A stretch of 64,000 bases of DNA from Haladaptatus litoreus (GTDB taxonomy: Archaea > Halobacteriota > Halobacteria > Halobacteriales > Haladaptataceae), in the NCBI RefSeq assembly GCF_900156425.1, contig NZ_FTNO01000001.1:1364001-1428000 (forward strand). The letters are read 5' to 3'. Made by a program: the position numbers and the translations under genes. The notes beneath the pieces are model-generated. The model was not told the origin of the DNA. It did no database searches and worked only from the letters and a program-made list of their open reading frames with translations. This document shows positions 33,415 to 41,897 of this stretch, in pieces. Each line of letters opens with the position of its first letter. The first letter of the stretch is position 1.

Positions 33415-34232
33415 AGTTCCATCCGTTCGACGATGTTGTCGCTCCCCTCGCGGACGTTCAGGGCGACGATTCGGATGTCGTCCTCCAAGCCGGATTTGTG
33501 GAGTTTCGCCTTGAGAAGGTTGTCAACTTGATAGACGCCCGCGGCGTTCATCATCTCTATTTCCACGAGAACCGGGATTGTATCGCCCCCTCTCAGACTG
33601 ACTTTCTTGATGGCCTGACTGGACACCGTGTTGATGCCGCGGCCACCTTTTTCGTACGGAATGCGCGACCGACCGTGCTCCATGTCGAGAGCGTCCGCGA
33701 CGCGAATGACGCCTGCCTCGGTCGTGAGTGGGTCTTCTTCCGTGTGGTGGCAGAGAATCGCATGCAGAATCTCACCCTTCATTCGAACTGTATCCGCCGT
33801 ATCGTAGAAGTTCGGAAGGACACGGTCGAGAATGTCCGCAGCCAGCGGAATCGAATAGTACGTGTGGTCGTCCCGGTGGACGACGTGACCGATGTCGTGG
33901 AGCGTCGCGGCGAAGGCGACGATGACGCTTTCGTCTTCTTCGTCCAGTCCTTCGTCCGCGGCACCGTTGAACTCGACGCCGCCGCGCTTCAGCAGGTCGT
34001 AGAGGAGGAGCGCGCGATTGAGGACGATTTCGATGTGTTTCGACCCGTGGTCGTTGTATCCTTTTCGCGCCACGGCGTTGACGTTCTGGGCGTCCAGATA
34101 CGTCTGAATCTCGACATCGTTGTCGATGAACTCCAGTACTTCGTTCAGCTTCTCGTCCGGAAAGGCGTGGTCGGCGTCGGGGTCGTAGGAACGTCGTCCG
34201 TTTTCGGTCGGTTCCATTTCGGGGTCGTCCAT
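33411..34232 (-). CDS. HD-domain phosphohydrolase
   Basis: 273 aa. HD-domain metal ligands: His in NDHGSKHIEIVLNRA (about 60), the HD pair in ATLHDIGHVVHRDD (about 112-113), and later His in LCHHTEED and Asp in RVADALDMEHGRS. It should cleave phosphomonoester or nucleotide bonds; the substrate is unknown. The first 20 residues are polar and acidic. It is convergent with the GT (4-nt overlap) and upstream of tatA on the opposite strand. Confidence 0.88.
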   Translation of the reverse strand: MDDPEMEPTENGRRSYDPDADHAFPDEKLNEVLEFIDNDVEIQTYLDAQNVNAVARKGYNDHGSKHIEIVLNRALLLYDLLKRGGVEFNGAADEGLDEEDESVIVAFAATLHDIGHVVHRDDHTYYSIPLAADILDRVLPNFYDTADTVRMKGEILHAILCHHTEEDPLTTEAGVIRVADALDMEHGRSRIPYEKGGRGINTVSSQAIKKVSLRGGDTIPVLVEIEMMNAAGVYQVDNLLKAKLHKSGLEDDIRIVALNVREGSDNIVERMEL

Positions 34233-34381
34233 AGCCGTATCTCTTCGTCCGGCACAAAAAAGTTCTCGGGCGGTCTACTCACCGTCGAAAAGGGTTAGAC
34301 AGCTAACCAGAAGTGGGCTCGATGTGAACCTGAGTAGAGCAAAAAGCCTATAATTGCCAATGGGTAAGCAACTGGTAGAGG

Positions 34382-34690
34382 ATGTACGAAATGATACCAC
34401 TATTCGGGCCGGTTCCCGGTGGGATGGAGCTTGCGGTGATTCTGCTCATCGCAGTGCTTCTGTTCGGTGCAAACAAGATTCCAAAACTCGCGCGCTCGAC
34501 GGGTGAGGCGATGGGCGAGTTCAAGAAAGGGCGTCAAGAAGTCGAGGACGAACTCCGCGAGATGCAGGATTCCGGGCCGTCCGATTCGCCGTCATCCGAC
34601 GCGAGCGAATTTGACGACGAACCACGCCGCGCTGACACCAGCACCGAAACCAGCACCAACACCGAAACCGAAACTGAATCCGGACAGTAA
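34382..34690 (+). CDS. tatA: Sec-independent (Tat) translocase subunit TatA
   Basis: 102 aa. One N-terminal helix, MELAVILLIAVLLFGANKIP (about 15-34), with the FG-x-x-K-[LI]-P hinge, then the amphipathic helix KLARSTGEAMGEFKKGRQEV, and an acidic Ser/Thr/Glu tail. It forms the Tat pore for folded proteins, which are many in haloarchaea and include the exported proteins of this window. A CCTATAATT box lies about 34 nt upstream. tatC is not adjacent. Confidence 0.94.
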   Translation: MYEMIPLFGPVPGGMELAVILLIAVLLFGANKIPKLARSTGEAMGEFKKGRQEVEDELREMQDSGPSDSPSSDASEFDDEPRRADTSTETSTNTETETESGQ

Positions 34691-34723
34691 GCGTTTTTCT
34701 GCGTCAGTTTGTGCGTTTATCTA

Positions 34724-34796
34724 GGGCGTGTGGCCTAGCGGATAGGGCGAGAGGTTCCTAACCTCTCGACCGCGGGTTCGAATCCCGCCACGCCCG
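34724..34796 (+). tRNA. tRNA-Arg (anticodon CCT)
   Basis: 73 nt with a full cloverleaf: acceptor GGGCGTG/CACGCCC and discriminator G; D arm GCCT/GGGC; anticodon arm AGAGG-TTCCTAA-CCTCT; T arm GCGGG-TTCGAAT-CCCGC. No CCA is encoded and no intron is seen. The 3' 14 nt recur 84 nt downstream. Confidence 0.97.
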
Positions 34797-34866
34797 TTTC
34801 CTTCGCTACGCTCAGTCAACGAGCGTGGCTTACCCCCACTCGCTTCACTTCGTCCGCTCGCGGGAG

Positions 34867-34880
34867 TCCCGCCACGCCCG
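34867..34880 (+). repeat. 14-nt duplicate of the tRNA-Arg 3' end
   Basis: TCCCGCCACGCCCG here repeats tRNA positions 34783-34796 exactly. Such duplications are left by integrases that use tRNA 3' ends, but no integrase gene is in between. A long imperfect hairpin (GCTACTTC...AAGTAGC) follows. Confidence 0.55.
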
Positions 34881-34934
34881 CTACTTCGTTGTGAGCGAAC
34901 GCGAACAAGAAGTAGCGGCGCGTAAGGGTTCGAA

Positions 34935-35273
34935 CTACGGTCGCATGTACGCGTAGCCCTCGTTTTGCAGTCGCGTGACTTCGACAGCACCTTCCGGAAC
35001 GGTTTCGATGCCGTCGATGAGGTCGGATTCGTCTAAATCCATCACGTCGAGGGTGTTGCTACACGCTTTGAACGGAACGCCGTCATCTATCAGCGACCGT
35101 ACCTGTTCTTCCTCGTTCCCCCCAGCAGTGATGGCTTCGATACCGCCCGCCTGTGCAACGACGGCAACGTCGTCAATCGTTCCACTTTCGTCGTCAAGGA
35201 GATTTCTGGCGATTGCGAGTGCGGTCTGCTGTTCGCTTCCGTCGCCGGAAACGAGGTGAATTACGGATTGCAT
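34935..35273 (-). CDS. DsrE/F-like sulfur-relay-fold protein
   Basis: 112 aa. DsrE-type Rossmann-like core: VIHLVSGDGSEQQTALAIAR, VAVVAQAGGIEAITAG, and GVPFKACSNTLDVMDL, where the Cys at about 77 could carry persulfide. It ends ...NEGYAYMRP. A role in sulfur transfer is inferred; no other sulfur gene is near. It is complete and soluble. Confidence 0.85.
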   Translation of the reverse strand: MQSVIHLVSGDGSEQQTALAIARNLLDDESGTIDDVAVVAQAGGIEAITAGGNEEEQVRSLIDDGVPFKACSNTLDVMDLDESDLIDGIETVPEGAVEVTRLQNEGYAYMRP

Positions 35274-35341
35274 GCGTGGACAGGGAAAGAGAGCGATTGG
35301 CTAATAGCTGCTGGCCTTCGCGGAGACGGTTGACGGCGAAC

Positions 35342-35704
35342 CTACTCGTCGGATTCGTGCGTCGATTCCGAGTTGCCGTCTTGCAGTTCGTCCGTCTCGT
35401 TTTCCGTTTCGGACTGCACGTCCTCGATGTCGATTTCCGAATCCAGCTGCTCCTCGTTGATTGCGGATTCGAGCGTGTCTCTGTCGGTTACGGCGTCGAT
35501 TCCGTCTTCTTCGACCGCAGACCGAATCGTCTTCACGTCGATGGCGGTTCCGGCGTCCTCGCTCTTTGCGACCGACTTGACCGCACGCTTTACCGCGAGA
35601 TAGCCGACCGTTCCGGCACCACCCGCCACCACCGCACCCGGAATCCCGTACCGTTTGTAGCCGAACTTTGCCGCCTTCTTCCCTACCGTGAATGGGCCAA
35701 TCAT
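35342..35704 (-). CDS. Haloarchaeal protein with Gly-rich helix and acidic tail (120 aa)
   Basis: Starts MIGPFTVGKKAAKFGYKRYG; a short hydrophobic Gly/Ala segment (IPGAVVAGGAGTVGYLAV) could be a membrane helix. The second half is acidic (DIEDVQSETENETDEL). No domain is recognised. The clean composition and start support it as coding. Confidence 0.65.
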   Translation of the reverse strand: MIGPFTVGKKAAKFGYKRYGIPGAVVAGGAGTVGYLAVKRAVKSVAKSEDAGTAIDVKTIRSAVEEDGIDAVTDRDTLESAINEEQLDSEIDIEDVQSETENETDELQDGNSESTHESDE

Positions 35705-35787
35705 CGTACTCAGTACAGACCTCGAAGCGGCCTAAGCGTTGGGCCTGCATTCGAAAACGAACCTATTCCTATCGTCCGAAACCGTGC

Positions 35788-36597
35788 TCACTCCAACTCG
35801 TGCAGTTCGTGTTCGGAAACGTGTTCCCCGCAGTGCGGACAGGCGTATTTCCTCTCGTGCTGTGACTCCTCCACGAACCCCGAGGCTAAAATCGACGCCG
35901 GGAGCGCGAACAGGCCGATTCCGATAACTGCGACGACCGCACCCAGCAGTTTTCCAAGGGGGGTCACCGGATGCACGTCGCCGTAGCCCACAGTCGTCAG
36001 CGTCACCACGCCCCACCACATCGCGGCGGGAATCGAACTGAACATCTCCGGTTGCGCTTCGTGTTCTACGAAGTACATCAGCGACGAGGAAAACAGCAAA
36101 AGGATGCCGCCAACCGAGGAGGCGATGAGGAAATCCTCCTTCTTGTCCGTAATGACGGTGACGAACAACCGCATCGACCGGGAGTAGCGCGCGAGTTTGA
36201 ACAGTCGGAGGAACCGAAGCAGGCGGAGCATCCGCAGGAACCGCAGGTCGAAGAAAAACCCGAGGAAGAACGGCAGGATGGCTAACAGGTCGATTATCAT
36301 GAACGGCGAGGTCGCATATCGCAGTCGCCCCCAAACGGGATGTCGGTATTCGGAATGCTCCGTCGCGGCCCACAGCCGTCCGAAGTATTCGATGGAGAAG
36401 ATGACGACGCTCGCCAGTTCGAACAGGTAGAATTCGGCCTGATACGCCGCGTAGAGCGGTTCGACCGTTTCGAGGATGACGGTTGCGACGTTCGCAACGA
36501 TCAGCGCGAGGATGAACGAGTCGATGTACTGTCCGATTCGCCCGCCTGCTCCGACCTGAAAGAGTTGATTCACCCGATGACGAGTCCGCCGATACAT
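35788..36597 (-). CDS. Voltage-gated-type K+ channel
   Basis: 269 aa from MYRRTRHRVNQLF. Six membrane segments: S1-S3 about 25-110, an Arg-rich S4 (LRFLRMLRLLRFLRLFKLAR), then the pore with selectivity filter TLTTVGYGD (about 210-218) and S6. The tail has a zinc-knuckle-like CPHCGEHVSEH. This layout matches KvAP-like archaeal channels. A TTTATC box 27 nt upstream fixes the ATG; the frame is open to 36924 but not channel-like there. It is divergent from a Tat-exported protein gene. Confidence 0.93.
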   Translation of the reverse strand: MYRRTRHRVNQLFQVGAGGRIGQYIDSFILALIVANVATVILETVEPLYAAYQAEFYLFELASVVIFSIEYFGRLWAATEHSEYRHPVWGRLRYATSPFMIIDLLAILPFFLGFFFDLRFLRMLRLLRFLRLFKLARYSRSMRLFVTVITDKKEDFLIASSVGGILLLFSSSLMYFVEHEAQPEMFSSIPAAMWWGVVTLTTVGYGDVHPVTPLGKLLGAVVAVIGIGLFALPASILASGFVEESQHERKYACPHCGEHVSEHELHELE

Positions 36598-36621
36598 TAG
36601 CGGGAGTTCAGAGGATGCTAT

Positions 36622-36627
36622 GATAAA
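36622..36627 (-). promoter_or_regulatory. TATA box of the K+ channel gene
   Basis: Minus-strand TTTATC, centred 27 nt upstream of the ATG at 36597; leaderless. Confidence 0.55.
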
Positions 36628-36724
36628 TGTACACGATTCCGGAAATGAATCGCGGACCCCTCCCGCCGAAAGGGCTAATCGAATCCCGAGTGTAGCATAG
36701 CCGAATCCGTGATTCGTGATATCA

Positions 36725-37207
36725 ATGACCAATTCAGAAACGAGACGAAATCTGCTTCGCCAACTGGCCGTCACGGGTGGTGCGCTCACAGCAATCGGCA
36801 CGGCGGGAAGCGCAGTTGAGGGCACAAAAAACCGAACCCAGACCGCCAACGAACCAACCGATGGGTCGGCAAAGTCGGCAAAGAAACTGTACACCTGCGA
36901 TATCACTACAGAGGACGACTCCACGCCGGATGTGAACGACCGATTCTTCCTCGAACGGGTCGAAGGAACCTTCGGGCCGACGAAACCGGACTGCTTCGAA
37001 GAGGAAACCCTGCTCTATCGGTATCTGTTCACGGCGATGGAAGAAGGCAAAGCTCGTGGTCGGCAAGGAGTCGTATTCGCTCCACCGAAACGACTGCCAC
37101 GAGCTGTCTACCGAATTGTCACCATCTTCACCTGCGTCGATTCCCCGAGTGGGTTCTGTGCGGTGAAACCGTTCTACGGGGTCGTCGTCCGTCGTGTTTC
37201 CCGGTGA
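36725..37207 (+). CDS. Tat-exported small protein of unknown function (160 aa)
   Basis: Starts MTNSETRRNLLRQLAVTGGA: twin Arg, then a moderately hydrophobic stretch (ALTAIGTAGSAV). The mature part has several Cys (YTCDITTED, PDCFEEET, FTCVDSPSGFC) that may form disulfides, and ends VVVRRVSR. No family is recognised. The ATG is three codons inside a GTG-open frame. It is divergent from the K+ channel. Confidence 0.75.
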   Translation: MTNSETRRNLLRQLAVTGGALTAIGTAGSAVEGTKNRTQTANEPTDGSAKSAKKLYTCDITTEDDSTPDVNDRFFLERVEGTFGPTKPDCFEEETLLYRYLFTAMEEGKARGRQGVVFAPPKRLPRAVYRIVTIFTCVDSPSGFCAVKPFYGVVVRRVSR

Positions 37208-37231
37208 ATCCGGCGTATTGAGCGAAAAGAA

Positions 37232-37630
37232 TCACGCTCGTGTCTGCATCCATTCGGTGCACACCTCGACGATGGGGAGAAGCGGCACGTCGTCGTTGTC
37301 AAACGCGACGAACAGCGCTCCGGACTCGCCGGGGAACTGCAAGACGACGGCCGTATCGAAGGTGTAGAGTGCGAAGTTGAGCGCCCCCGCGCGAAACACG
37401 TTCTCCGCGTCTTCTCGTGGTTCGTCCGCGAGCAGGGATTCGCCGTGAATCCGGTTGAAATCGGCGGGCGTGAAGCGTCCGGTTACGTCCTCTCGGGTGT
37501 ACAGCATCTCGTACCCGCCGTCTTCTCTGCTGGCCACCGTCTGAAGTGCGGAACCGAGGTGGGATTGCAGGGCGGCCACGAACGCCTCGTCAGAGTCGAA
37601 CACGATTTTACGTTCGGCAAGCGGAACCAT
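37232..37630 (-). CDS. Small acidic haloarchaeal protein (132 aa)
   Basis: From MVPLAERKIVFDSDEAFVAA. The sequence is alpha/beta (YEMLYTREDVTGRFTPADFN, ALYTFDTAVVLQFPGESGAL). No motif with known function is seen. A start ten codons upstream (MANFEPSQTL) is also possible. It is convergent with the preceding exported-protein gene. Confidence 0.7.
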   Translation of the reverse strand: MVPLAERKIVFDSDEAFVAALQSHLGSALQTVASREDGGYEMLYTREDVTGRFTPADFNRIHGESLLADEPREDAENVFRAGALNFALYTFDTAVVLQFPGESGALFVAFDNDDVPLLPIVEVCTEWMQTRA

Positions 37631-37698
37631 CAACGTTTGTGATGGTTCGAAATTGGCCACCGCCGAAGCGGCCTACTTCTCCCGCTTTGACGCGATTC

Positions 37699-37851
37699 TC
37701 ATTCGATTCGCTCGATGTCAGTGGAATCGCAGTACGGACAGTTCAAATCCGGCAGTTCGACGGCGTACCGGAACGTCCGTCCGCAGTAGTGACACCGGTA
37801 TTCGTCCCCCTCTATCGTGAAAATCCGTCGTACCGAATCGAACAACCCCAT
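37699..37851 (-). CDS. Zinc-ribbon microprotein (50 aa)
   Basis: MGLFDSVRRIFTIEGDEYRC HYCG... with a second knuckle CPYCDSTDIERIE (written here as two motifs: CHYCG and CPYC). Two C-x2-C pairs 19 residues apart form a zinc ribbon. Many haloarchaea have such 50-aa proteins; no role is known. Confidence 0.75.
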   Translation of the reverse strand: MGLFDSVRRIFTIEGDEYRCHYCGRTFRYAVELPDLNCPYCDSTDIERIE

Positions 37852-37890
37852 TCGAAACTGTTCTCCGCACAGTCACTTAACGTTCGTCGG

Positions 37891-38022
37891 CTACGCGCTA
37901 CTTAGCAGTCGCATCGCCACTCCGATGAGGAGGACGAGCAGACCGAGTCCGGACGTTATCGGTTCCGGAATGAAGAACATGACGACACCAGCCAGCATTA
38001 CGATTGTCGAGATTCGAGCCAT
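37891..38022 (-). CDS. Small membrane protein (43 aa)
   Basis: MARISTIVMLAGVVMFFIPE, then GLGLLVLLIGVAMRLL: two hydrophobic helices with a Pro-Glu-Pro turn. The frame is open 18 codons further upstream, but the Met at MARIS fits better. Nothing is recognised beyond the membrane pattern. Confidence 0.6.
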   Translation of the reverse strand: MARISTIVMLAGVVMFFIPEPITSGLGLLVLLIGVAMRLLSSA

Positions 38023-38111
38023 GCAATGATTTCGTCGGTGCAGGATACTACCTGTTGTGGCTGTATTTGCATCCATTTTTAAAACCAGTTCAGTTGACTT
38101 TTCGACGTAGC

Positions 38112-38118
38112 TTTATAC
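38112..38118 (+). promoter_or_regulatory. TATA box of the large pilin-like gene
   Basis: TTTATAC, centred 27 nt upstream of the ATG at 38142 (leaderless). Confidence 0.6.
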
Positions 38119-38141
38119 AGTTTGGATTATGAGTGCATAAT

Positions 38142-39722
38142 ATGACTAGTCGGGGAATAAATACGATTTCGAAAAATCAACGGGGGCAATCGCCACTCAT
38201 CGGTGTCGTCCTGATGATGGGTTTGGTCGCCATCTCTCTGGCTGGCGTCCTCCTCATCGGTTCCGGGGCCGTCTCGGAAATTCGCGGGTCGGTGGAGGTG
38301 CAGAACGCGGAACACACGATGCGCGAGGTGGATGCTCGCCTGAGCCAAGTCGCGTTCAGCGCGAACGACGCCCACACGTTGGATTTCAGCGAACAGAACG
38401 GCGACACGGAAGTGACCCGAGACGGGCGTATGACCATAACCGTCGTCAACGGGACGAATCAGCCGTGTCGAGAGGAAATCGAGTTCGGGGCAATCGAGTA
38501 TCGAGGTTCGAACGGCGAAGTCGTCGCGTATCAAGCGGGCGGCGTCTGGAAGCGCACCGACGGGGGAAGCGTGATGCTCTCGCCGCCGGACATGCAGTAC
38601 CGAAACGGAACGTTCAGTTTCCAGATGGTGAACGTCACCGGCTCCGTCAGCGGGTCGGTCACGCAACTCCACGCGAGCAAGAACGCGACCGCATCGCGGG
38701 CGGACAGCCAATCGTTCCGGGAGACGTTCAACAAAGCGCGGTGCAACCCGCCGGACAACGCGACGCTCACGGTTCACAGCGACTACTATCGGGCGTGGGG
38801 CGATTTCTTCGAAACCCACGTCGATGACGGCGTGGTGACCGTGGACGACGGAAACGAAACCGCATCGCTCACCGTCATCCTGAGCGGTTCGACGGCGGAG
38901 AGCGGCGAAAACAGTCTCAGTGCTCGGCAGAACGCCTCGGTTACCGTGGAAGTCCTCGGAACGGAGATTTCGTCCAGAACCGATACGTCGTGGGAACAGA
39001 ACTATACGACCGGCGAGTGGGAGCGACACGGCAATAAATACAACGCGCCCATCAACATGCGAATCAACATCGGCGACGACACCTACGAACCGTGGGGCGA
39101 CGGCGTGGGTTCGTCTTCGGTCATCAGACACGACATCAACGACCCGACGAACGGCGAATATTATCGGTTCACGGAGAACGTTACCGCGGGCGACGCCATC
39201 AGCGTCGAAGGAACCGCATACGACATCGGTTCCGTCGATAGCTACTCGTCCGCCGAAAAGCGCCTCAACCAGTTCGAGTACAACGGCGACACTTACGACT
39301 ACGTCTGGGAATCCTATCGCACCGACCGAGAGGGTTCGATGATGACGAACATCGTCGTGGACACTGACGGCCGGGGCGAGAGCGAAGGAAACGTTGTCCT
39401 CCTCGCGGACGGAATGGCGGTTCCGAACTACGGTTCGGCCAACGAAGAACAGAGAAGCATGTCCCAAATCCTCGGCACCCGGATGAACGAAACCGGTTTC
39501 CTCGACCTCGACCCGAACGAGTTCGTCCTCGTGTACGAACTCTCCTGTGCCGACGCGACCACGGACGACATCGACAACCACTACAAATGCGGCAGCGGCG
39601 ACCCGGACTACAACGACGCCGTCGTCCTCATCTCCATCCACGAACACGGAAGCGTGGCTGCGCCCGAAGACTTCAGAATCCACGTCACGATGAATCAGGT
39701 CGAAATCGAGAAGAACGACTAG
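38142..39722 (+). CDS. DUF7289-type large pilin-like exported protein
   Basis: 526 aa. The N-terminus is type IV pilin-like: KNQRGQSPLIGVVLMMGLVA then a hydrophobic segment (ISLAGVLLIGSG), with the cleavage site for the prepilin peptidase before QSPLIG. The long outer part is Asn/Thr-rich with possible N-glycosylation sequons (NGTNQ, NVTG, NATL) and few Cys. It is probably a surface or pilus subunit. The ATG was chosen by the leaderless TATA box. It is convergent with the pilin operon that starts at 48545, with the stop codons overlapping (CTAG). Confidence 0.85.
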   Translation: MTSRGINTISKNQRGQSPLIGVVLMMGLVAISLAGVLLIGSGAVSEIRGSVEVQNAEHTMREVDARLSQVAFSANDAHTLDFSEQNGDTEVTRDGRMTITVVNGTNQPCREEIEFGAIEYRGSNGEVVAYQAGGVWKRTDGGSVMLSPPDMQYRNGTFSFQMVNVTGSVSGSVTQLHASKNATASRADSQSFRETFNKARCNPPDNATLTVHSDYYRAWGDFFETHVDDGVVTVDDGNETASLTVILSGSTAESGENSLSARQNASVTVEVLGTEISSRTDTSWEQNYTTGEWERHGNKYNAPINMRINIGDDTYEPWGDGVGSSSVIRHDINDPTNGEYYRFTENVTAGDAISVEGTAYDIGSVDSYSSAEKRLNQFEYNGDTYDYVWESYRTDREGSMMTNIVVDTDGRGESEGNVVLLADGMAVPNYGSANEEQRSMSQILGTRMNETGFLDLDPNEFVLVYELSCADATTDDIDNHYKCGSGDPDYNDAVVLISIHEHGSVAAPEDFRIHVTMNQVEIEKND

Positions 39723-40480
39723 TTTCGCACGTCGAACCCGACCACTGTTTCGCGGACGAATGCCCGACGCGTCGGGCATTCGTACCACGTACCGTCTTTT
39801 TCCCAGCCGTTCGATTCGAAGTAGCGATTCCACGCCTCGCTGTTCGGCGACGACTCGGCTCGTATCCGAACCGTCGTCGCGGCAGTGTCGTCCTGTCGTG
39901 CTCCGCCGAGCGGAAACAGCAGTTCGGTGTCCATGGTTCGCCCGACGACGAGCACCGACCCCTGTTTGCTCACGGAGGAGATGTCCCCGGTTTCGTTTAT
40001 CGCAACCGCTGAGACGATGGCCCTGTCGGGCGTGCAGTCGAAGGCCGGACGACGAACTACCCAGCTTCCGGCCTCGCCGCCGCTGAACACGGCCCCGGAT
40101 TCGTACCGAACCACTCGGTCGTTGACCGTGTAGACGAGCGCGCCTTGTCCGAGCGTTCGGTTGATTTCGACCGCCGTCGGACTCGTCTGCTCGACGCCGA
40201 TTCTGAGTTGTGTCGTTTCGTTCACCGCAATCGTCCCGCCGCCGAGTCTGACTTCTCCAGCGCGCGCTGGTGCGCGATTTCGCTGGAGGTCGTCGAACGT
40301 CGTTGCGAGCGCGGTGAACGCTCGCTCCGCGTTCTTCGACTGTTCCATGTCGCGGGCGTCTTCCAGCGACCCGACGCCGCTGACGTACAGCAGACCGACG
40401 GACGCCACTATCATCGAGAAGATGAAGACGAAGCCGAGCAGTTCGGTCGCGGCACGGTCGTCGAACAGTTTCTTCGTCAT
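39719..40480 (-). CDS. DUF7289 family pilin-like protein
   Basis: 253 aa, last gene of the secretion operon. N-terminal KKLFDDRAATELLGFVFIFS and a helix (MIVASVGLLYVSG) resemble class III prepilins. The outer part has GSWVVRRPAFDCTPDRAIVS. It starts 4 nt inside the upstream DUF7266 gene. Its end overlaps the convergent large pilin gene. The specific role is unknown. Confidence 0.85.
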   Translation of the reverse strand: MTKKLFDDRAATELLGFVFIFSMIVASVGLLYVSGVGSLEDARDMEQSKNAERAFTALATTFDDLQRNRAPARAGEVRLGGGTIAVNETTQLRIGVEQTSPTAVEINRTLGQGALVYTVNDRVVRYESGAVFSGGEAGSWVVRRPAFDCTPDRAIVSAVAINETGDISSVSKQGSVLVVGRTMDTELLFPLGGARQDDTAATTVRIRAESSPNSEAWNRYFESNGWEKDGTWYECPTRRAFVRETVVGFDVRN

Positions 40481-40956
40481 GGTTCCCCCAGAACGAGCGT
40501 TTCGTTGGTTCGGTCGTACTCGATGACGACATCACCGCCGACGACCCGGCCGGGGCTAACAGCCGTCGCGTTGTCGAACGGAACCGTTACGGTCACGTCG
40601 GCCGTGCTCAGTACGAGACACTGCGGATGGGTGCAGGGATTTTCCCCGCCGGTTTTCAGTTCGACGGAGTACGGCGCGCCGACGATTCTGCGGGGATGAC
40701 TCGTCCGTAGGCGAACGTCCGGGTTCGTTCCGGCCTGCACGAGATGGTCAACGCTCGTGAGTTCCCCGGCGATTCGCTCGCCGACGACGCCGAGTTCGTT
40801 TCGAGTCGCCTGCTCCTGTTGGCCGCCGACGAGTCCACCCGCGGCGGTGATGAGGCCGCTCAACAGAATCGTGGTGATGGCTATCGTCAGGACGTAGGTG
40901 ACCGTGGTCGAAACCGCGCGTTCGTCTCTCGTGGGGAGGGTGATAACACGTTTCAT
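40477..40956 (-). CDS. DUF7266 family pilin-like protein
   Basis: 159 aa from MKRVITLPTRDERAVSTTVT. One N-terminal helix, YVLTIAITTILLSGLITAAG, then a small outer domain with GGENPCTHPQCLVLS (Cys pair). It starts in the last 4 nt of the DUF7261 gene (ATGA). It belongs to the operon of secretion ATPase, platform and small exported proteins. Confidence 0.83.
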   Translation of the reverse strand: MKRVITLPTRDERAVSTTVTYVLTIAITTILLSGLITAAGGLVGGQQEQATRNELGVVGERIAGELTSVDHLVQAGTNPDVRLRTSHPRRIVGAPYSVELKTGGENPCTHPQCLVLSTADVTVTVPFDNATAVSPGRVVGGDVVIEYDRTNETLVLGEP

Positions 40957-41897
40957 GGCTGGTACAGCGTGGCGTTGAACGTCGTTCGGTAGGTCAGTTC
41001 GGGGGTCGTGTAGGTCAGTCTGGCATCGAGTTCGTAGACGGCGTGTGTCCGATACGGCGACTCCGACGACTCGGAGTTGACGGAAGAGGGCGGAATCTCG
41101 GCGTCGGTTCCGTTGAACAGCACCGAGTAGGTTCCGCTCGCGTTCGCCCCGTTCTCGTATTCGATGTCGTAGTCGTCGCCGACACCGTCGGCGAACGGGA
41201 ACGAACACTCCGACGCACTGCCGTTTCGAAGGTCGATACGAACCTGCTCGCTCGTCACGGTGCACGTCGAGGAAGCGGCGACAGTGGAACCGTCTGTCCG
41301 CAGGACGACATCGTCGTCTTGCCGGAGCACGGAGAGATTCCAGTTTTCGCTTCTGCCTTCGACCTGGATTCTGAATGCGTCCGAATCGGTCGTCGCCAAC
41401 GACGACCGATTCACCGAGAACAGGTATCGTCGCACGTCGGCGTTCCGGGCGAGCGTCCAGTTGCTCTCGTTCGCCGCATCTACGAACGCGGCGCCGGAGT
41501 CGTGTTCGACGCCGTTTCCAACCGTCTGGTTGCTGACTTCGACGTGGAGCGAGGCCGGGGTTCGCCTCGCCACCGTCACGCCGAGGAGCGTCTCGTACTC
41601 CGCGATGCTCTCTGCGACGGCAGTTCGACTCTCCGCAGCGGAGTCGTGGCGCTCGGCGTAGTTCGTGCGATGAACCACTGGTTCGATGTCACCATCCACG
41701 ACGAGGGCGATGTCTCGCGCATCGCCCGTCGTCGCAATCGGTTCACTGTTGGTGACGTTCTCGGTGTAGAGCACGGTGTTGAGAACGACGACGACGGCGA
41801 CCAGCGAGATGGCGATGACGACCGCCCCGACGAGCAGGAGTTGCCCCCTGTCGTCGCGTGCGAATCGTCCGAAGAACCCGATTTTTCCGCTCACCAT
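40953..41897 (-). CDS. DUF7261 family pilin-like protein
   Basis: 314 aa. N-terminal FARDDRGQLLLVGAVVIAIS plus LVAVVVVLNTVLY: basic, Gly-Gln-Leu cut region, hydrophobic helix, the class III prepilin pattern. The outer part is Asn-rich with many NxS/T sequons (NVTNSE, NQTVG, NESNWT), fit for glycosylation. It overlaps its upstream neighbour by 7 nt and the downstream one by 4 nt. Confidence 0.85.
   Translation of the reverse strand: MVSGKIGFFGRFARDDRGQLLLVGAVVIAISLVAVVVVLNTVLYTENVTNSEPIATTGDARDIALVVDGDIEPVVHRTNYAERHDSAAESRTAVAESIAEYETLLGVTVARRTPASLHVEVSNQTVGNGVEHDSGAAFVDAANESNWTLARNADVRRYLFSVNRSSLATTDSDAFRIQVEGRSENWNLSVLRQDDDVVLRTDGSTVAASSTCTVTSEQVRIDLRNGSASECSFPFADGVGDDYDIEYENGANASGTYSVLFNGTDAEIPPSSVNSESSESPYRTHAVYELDARLTYTTPELTYRTTFNATLYQP

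Noticed and set aside
38127..40535. 802-aa minus-strand frame over the large pilin gene
   Set aside because: Arg/Val-rich shadow; the plus strand has a leaderless promoter and a prepilin start.
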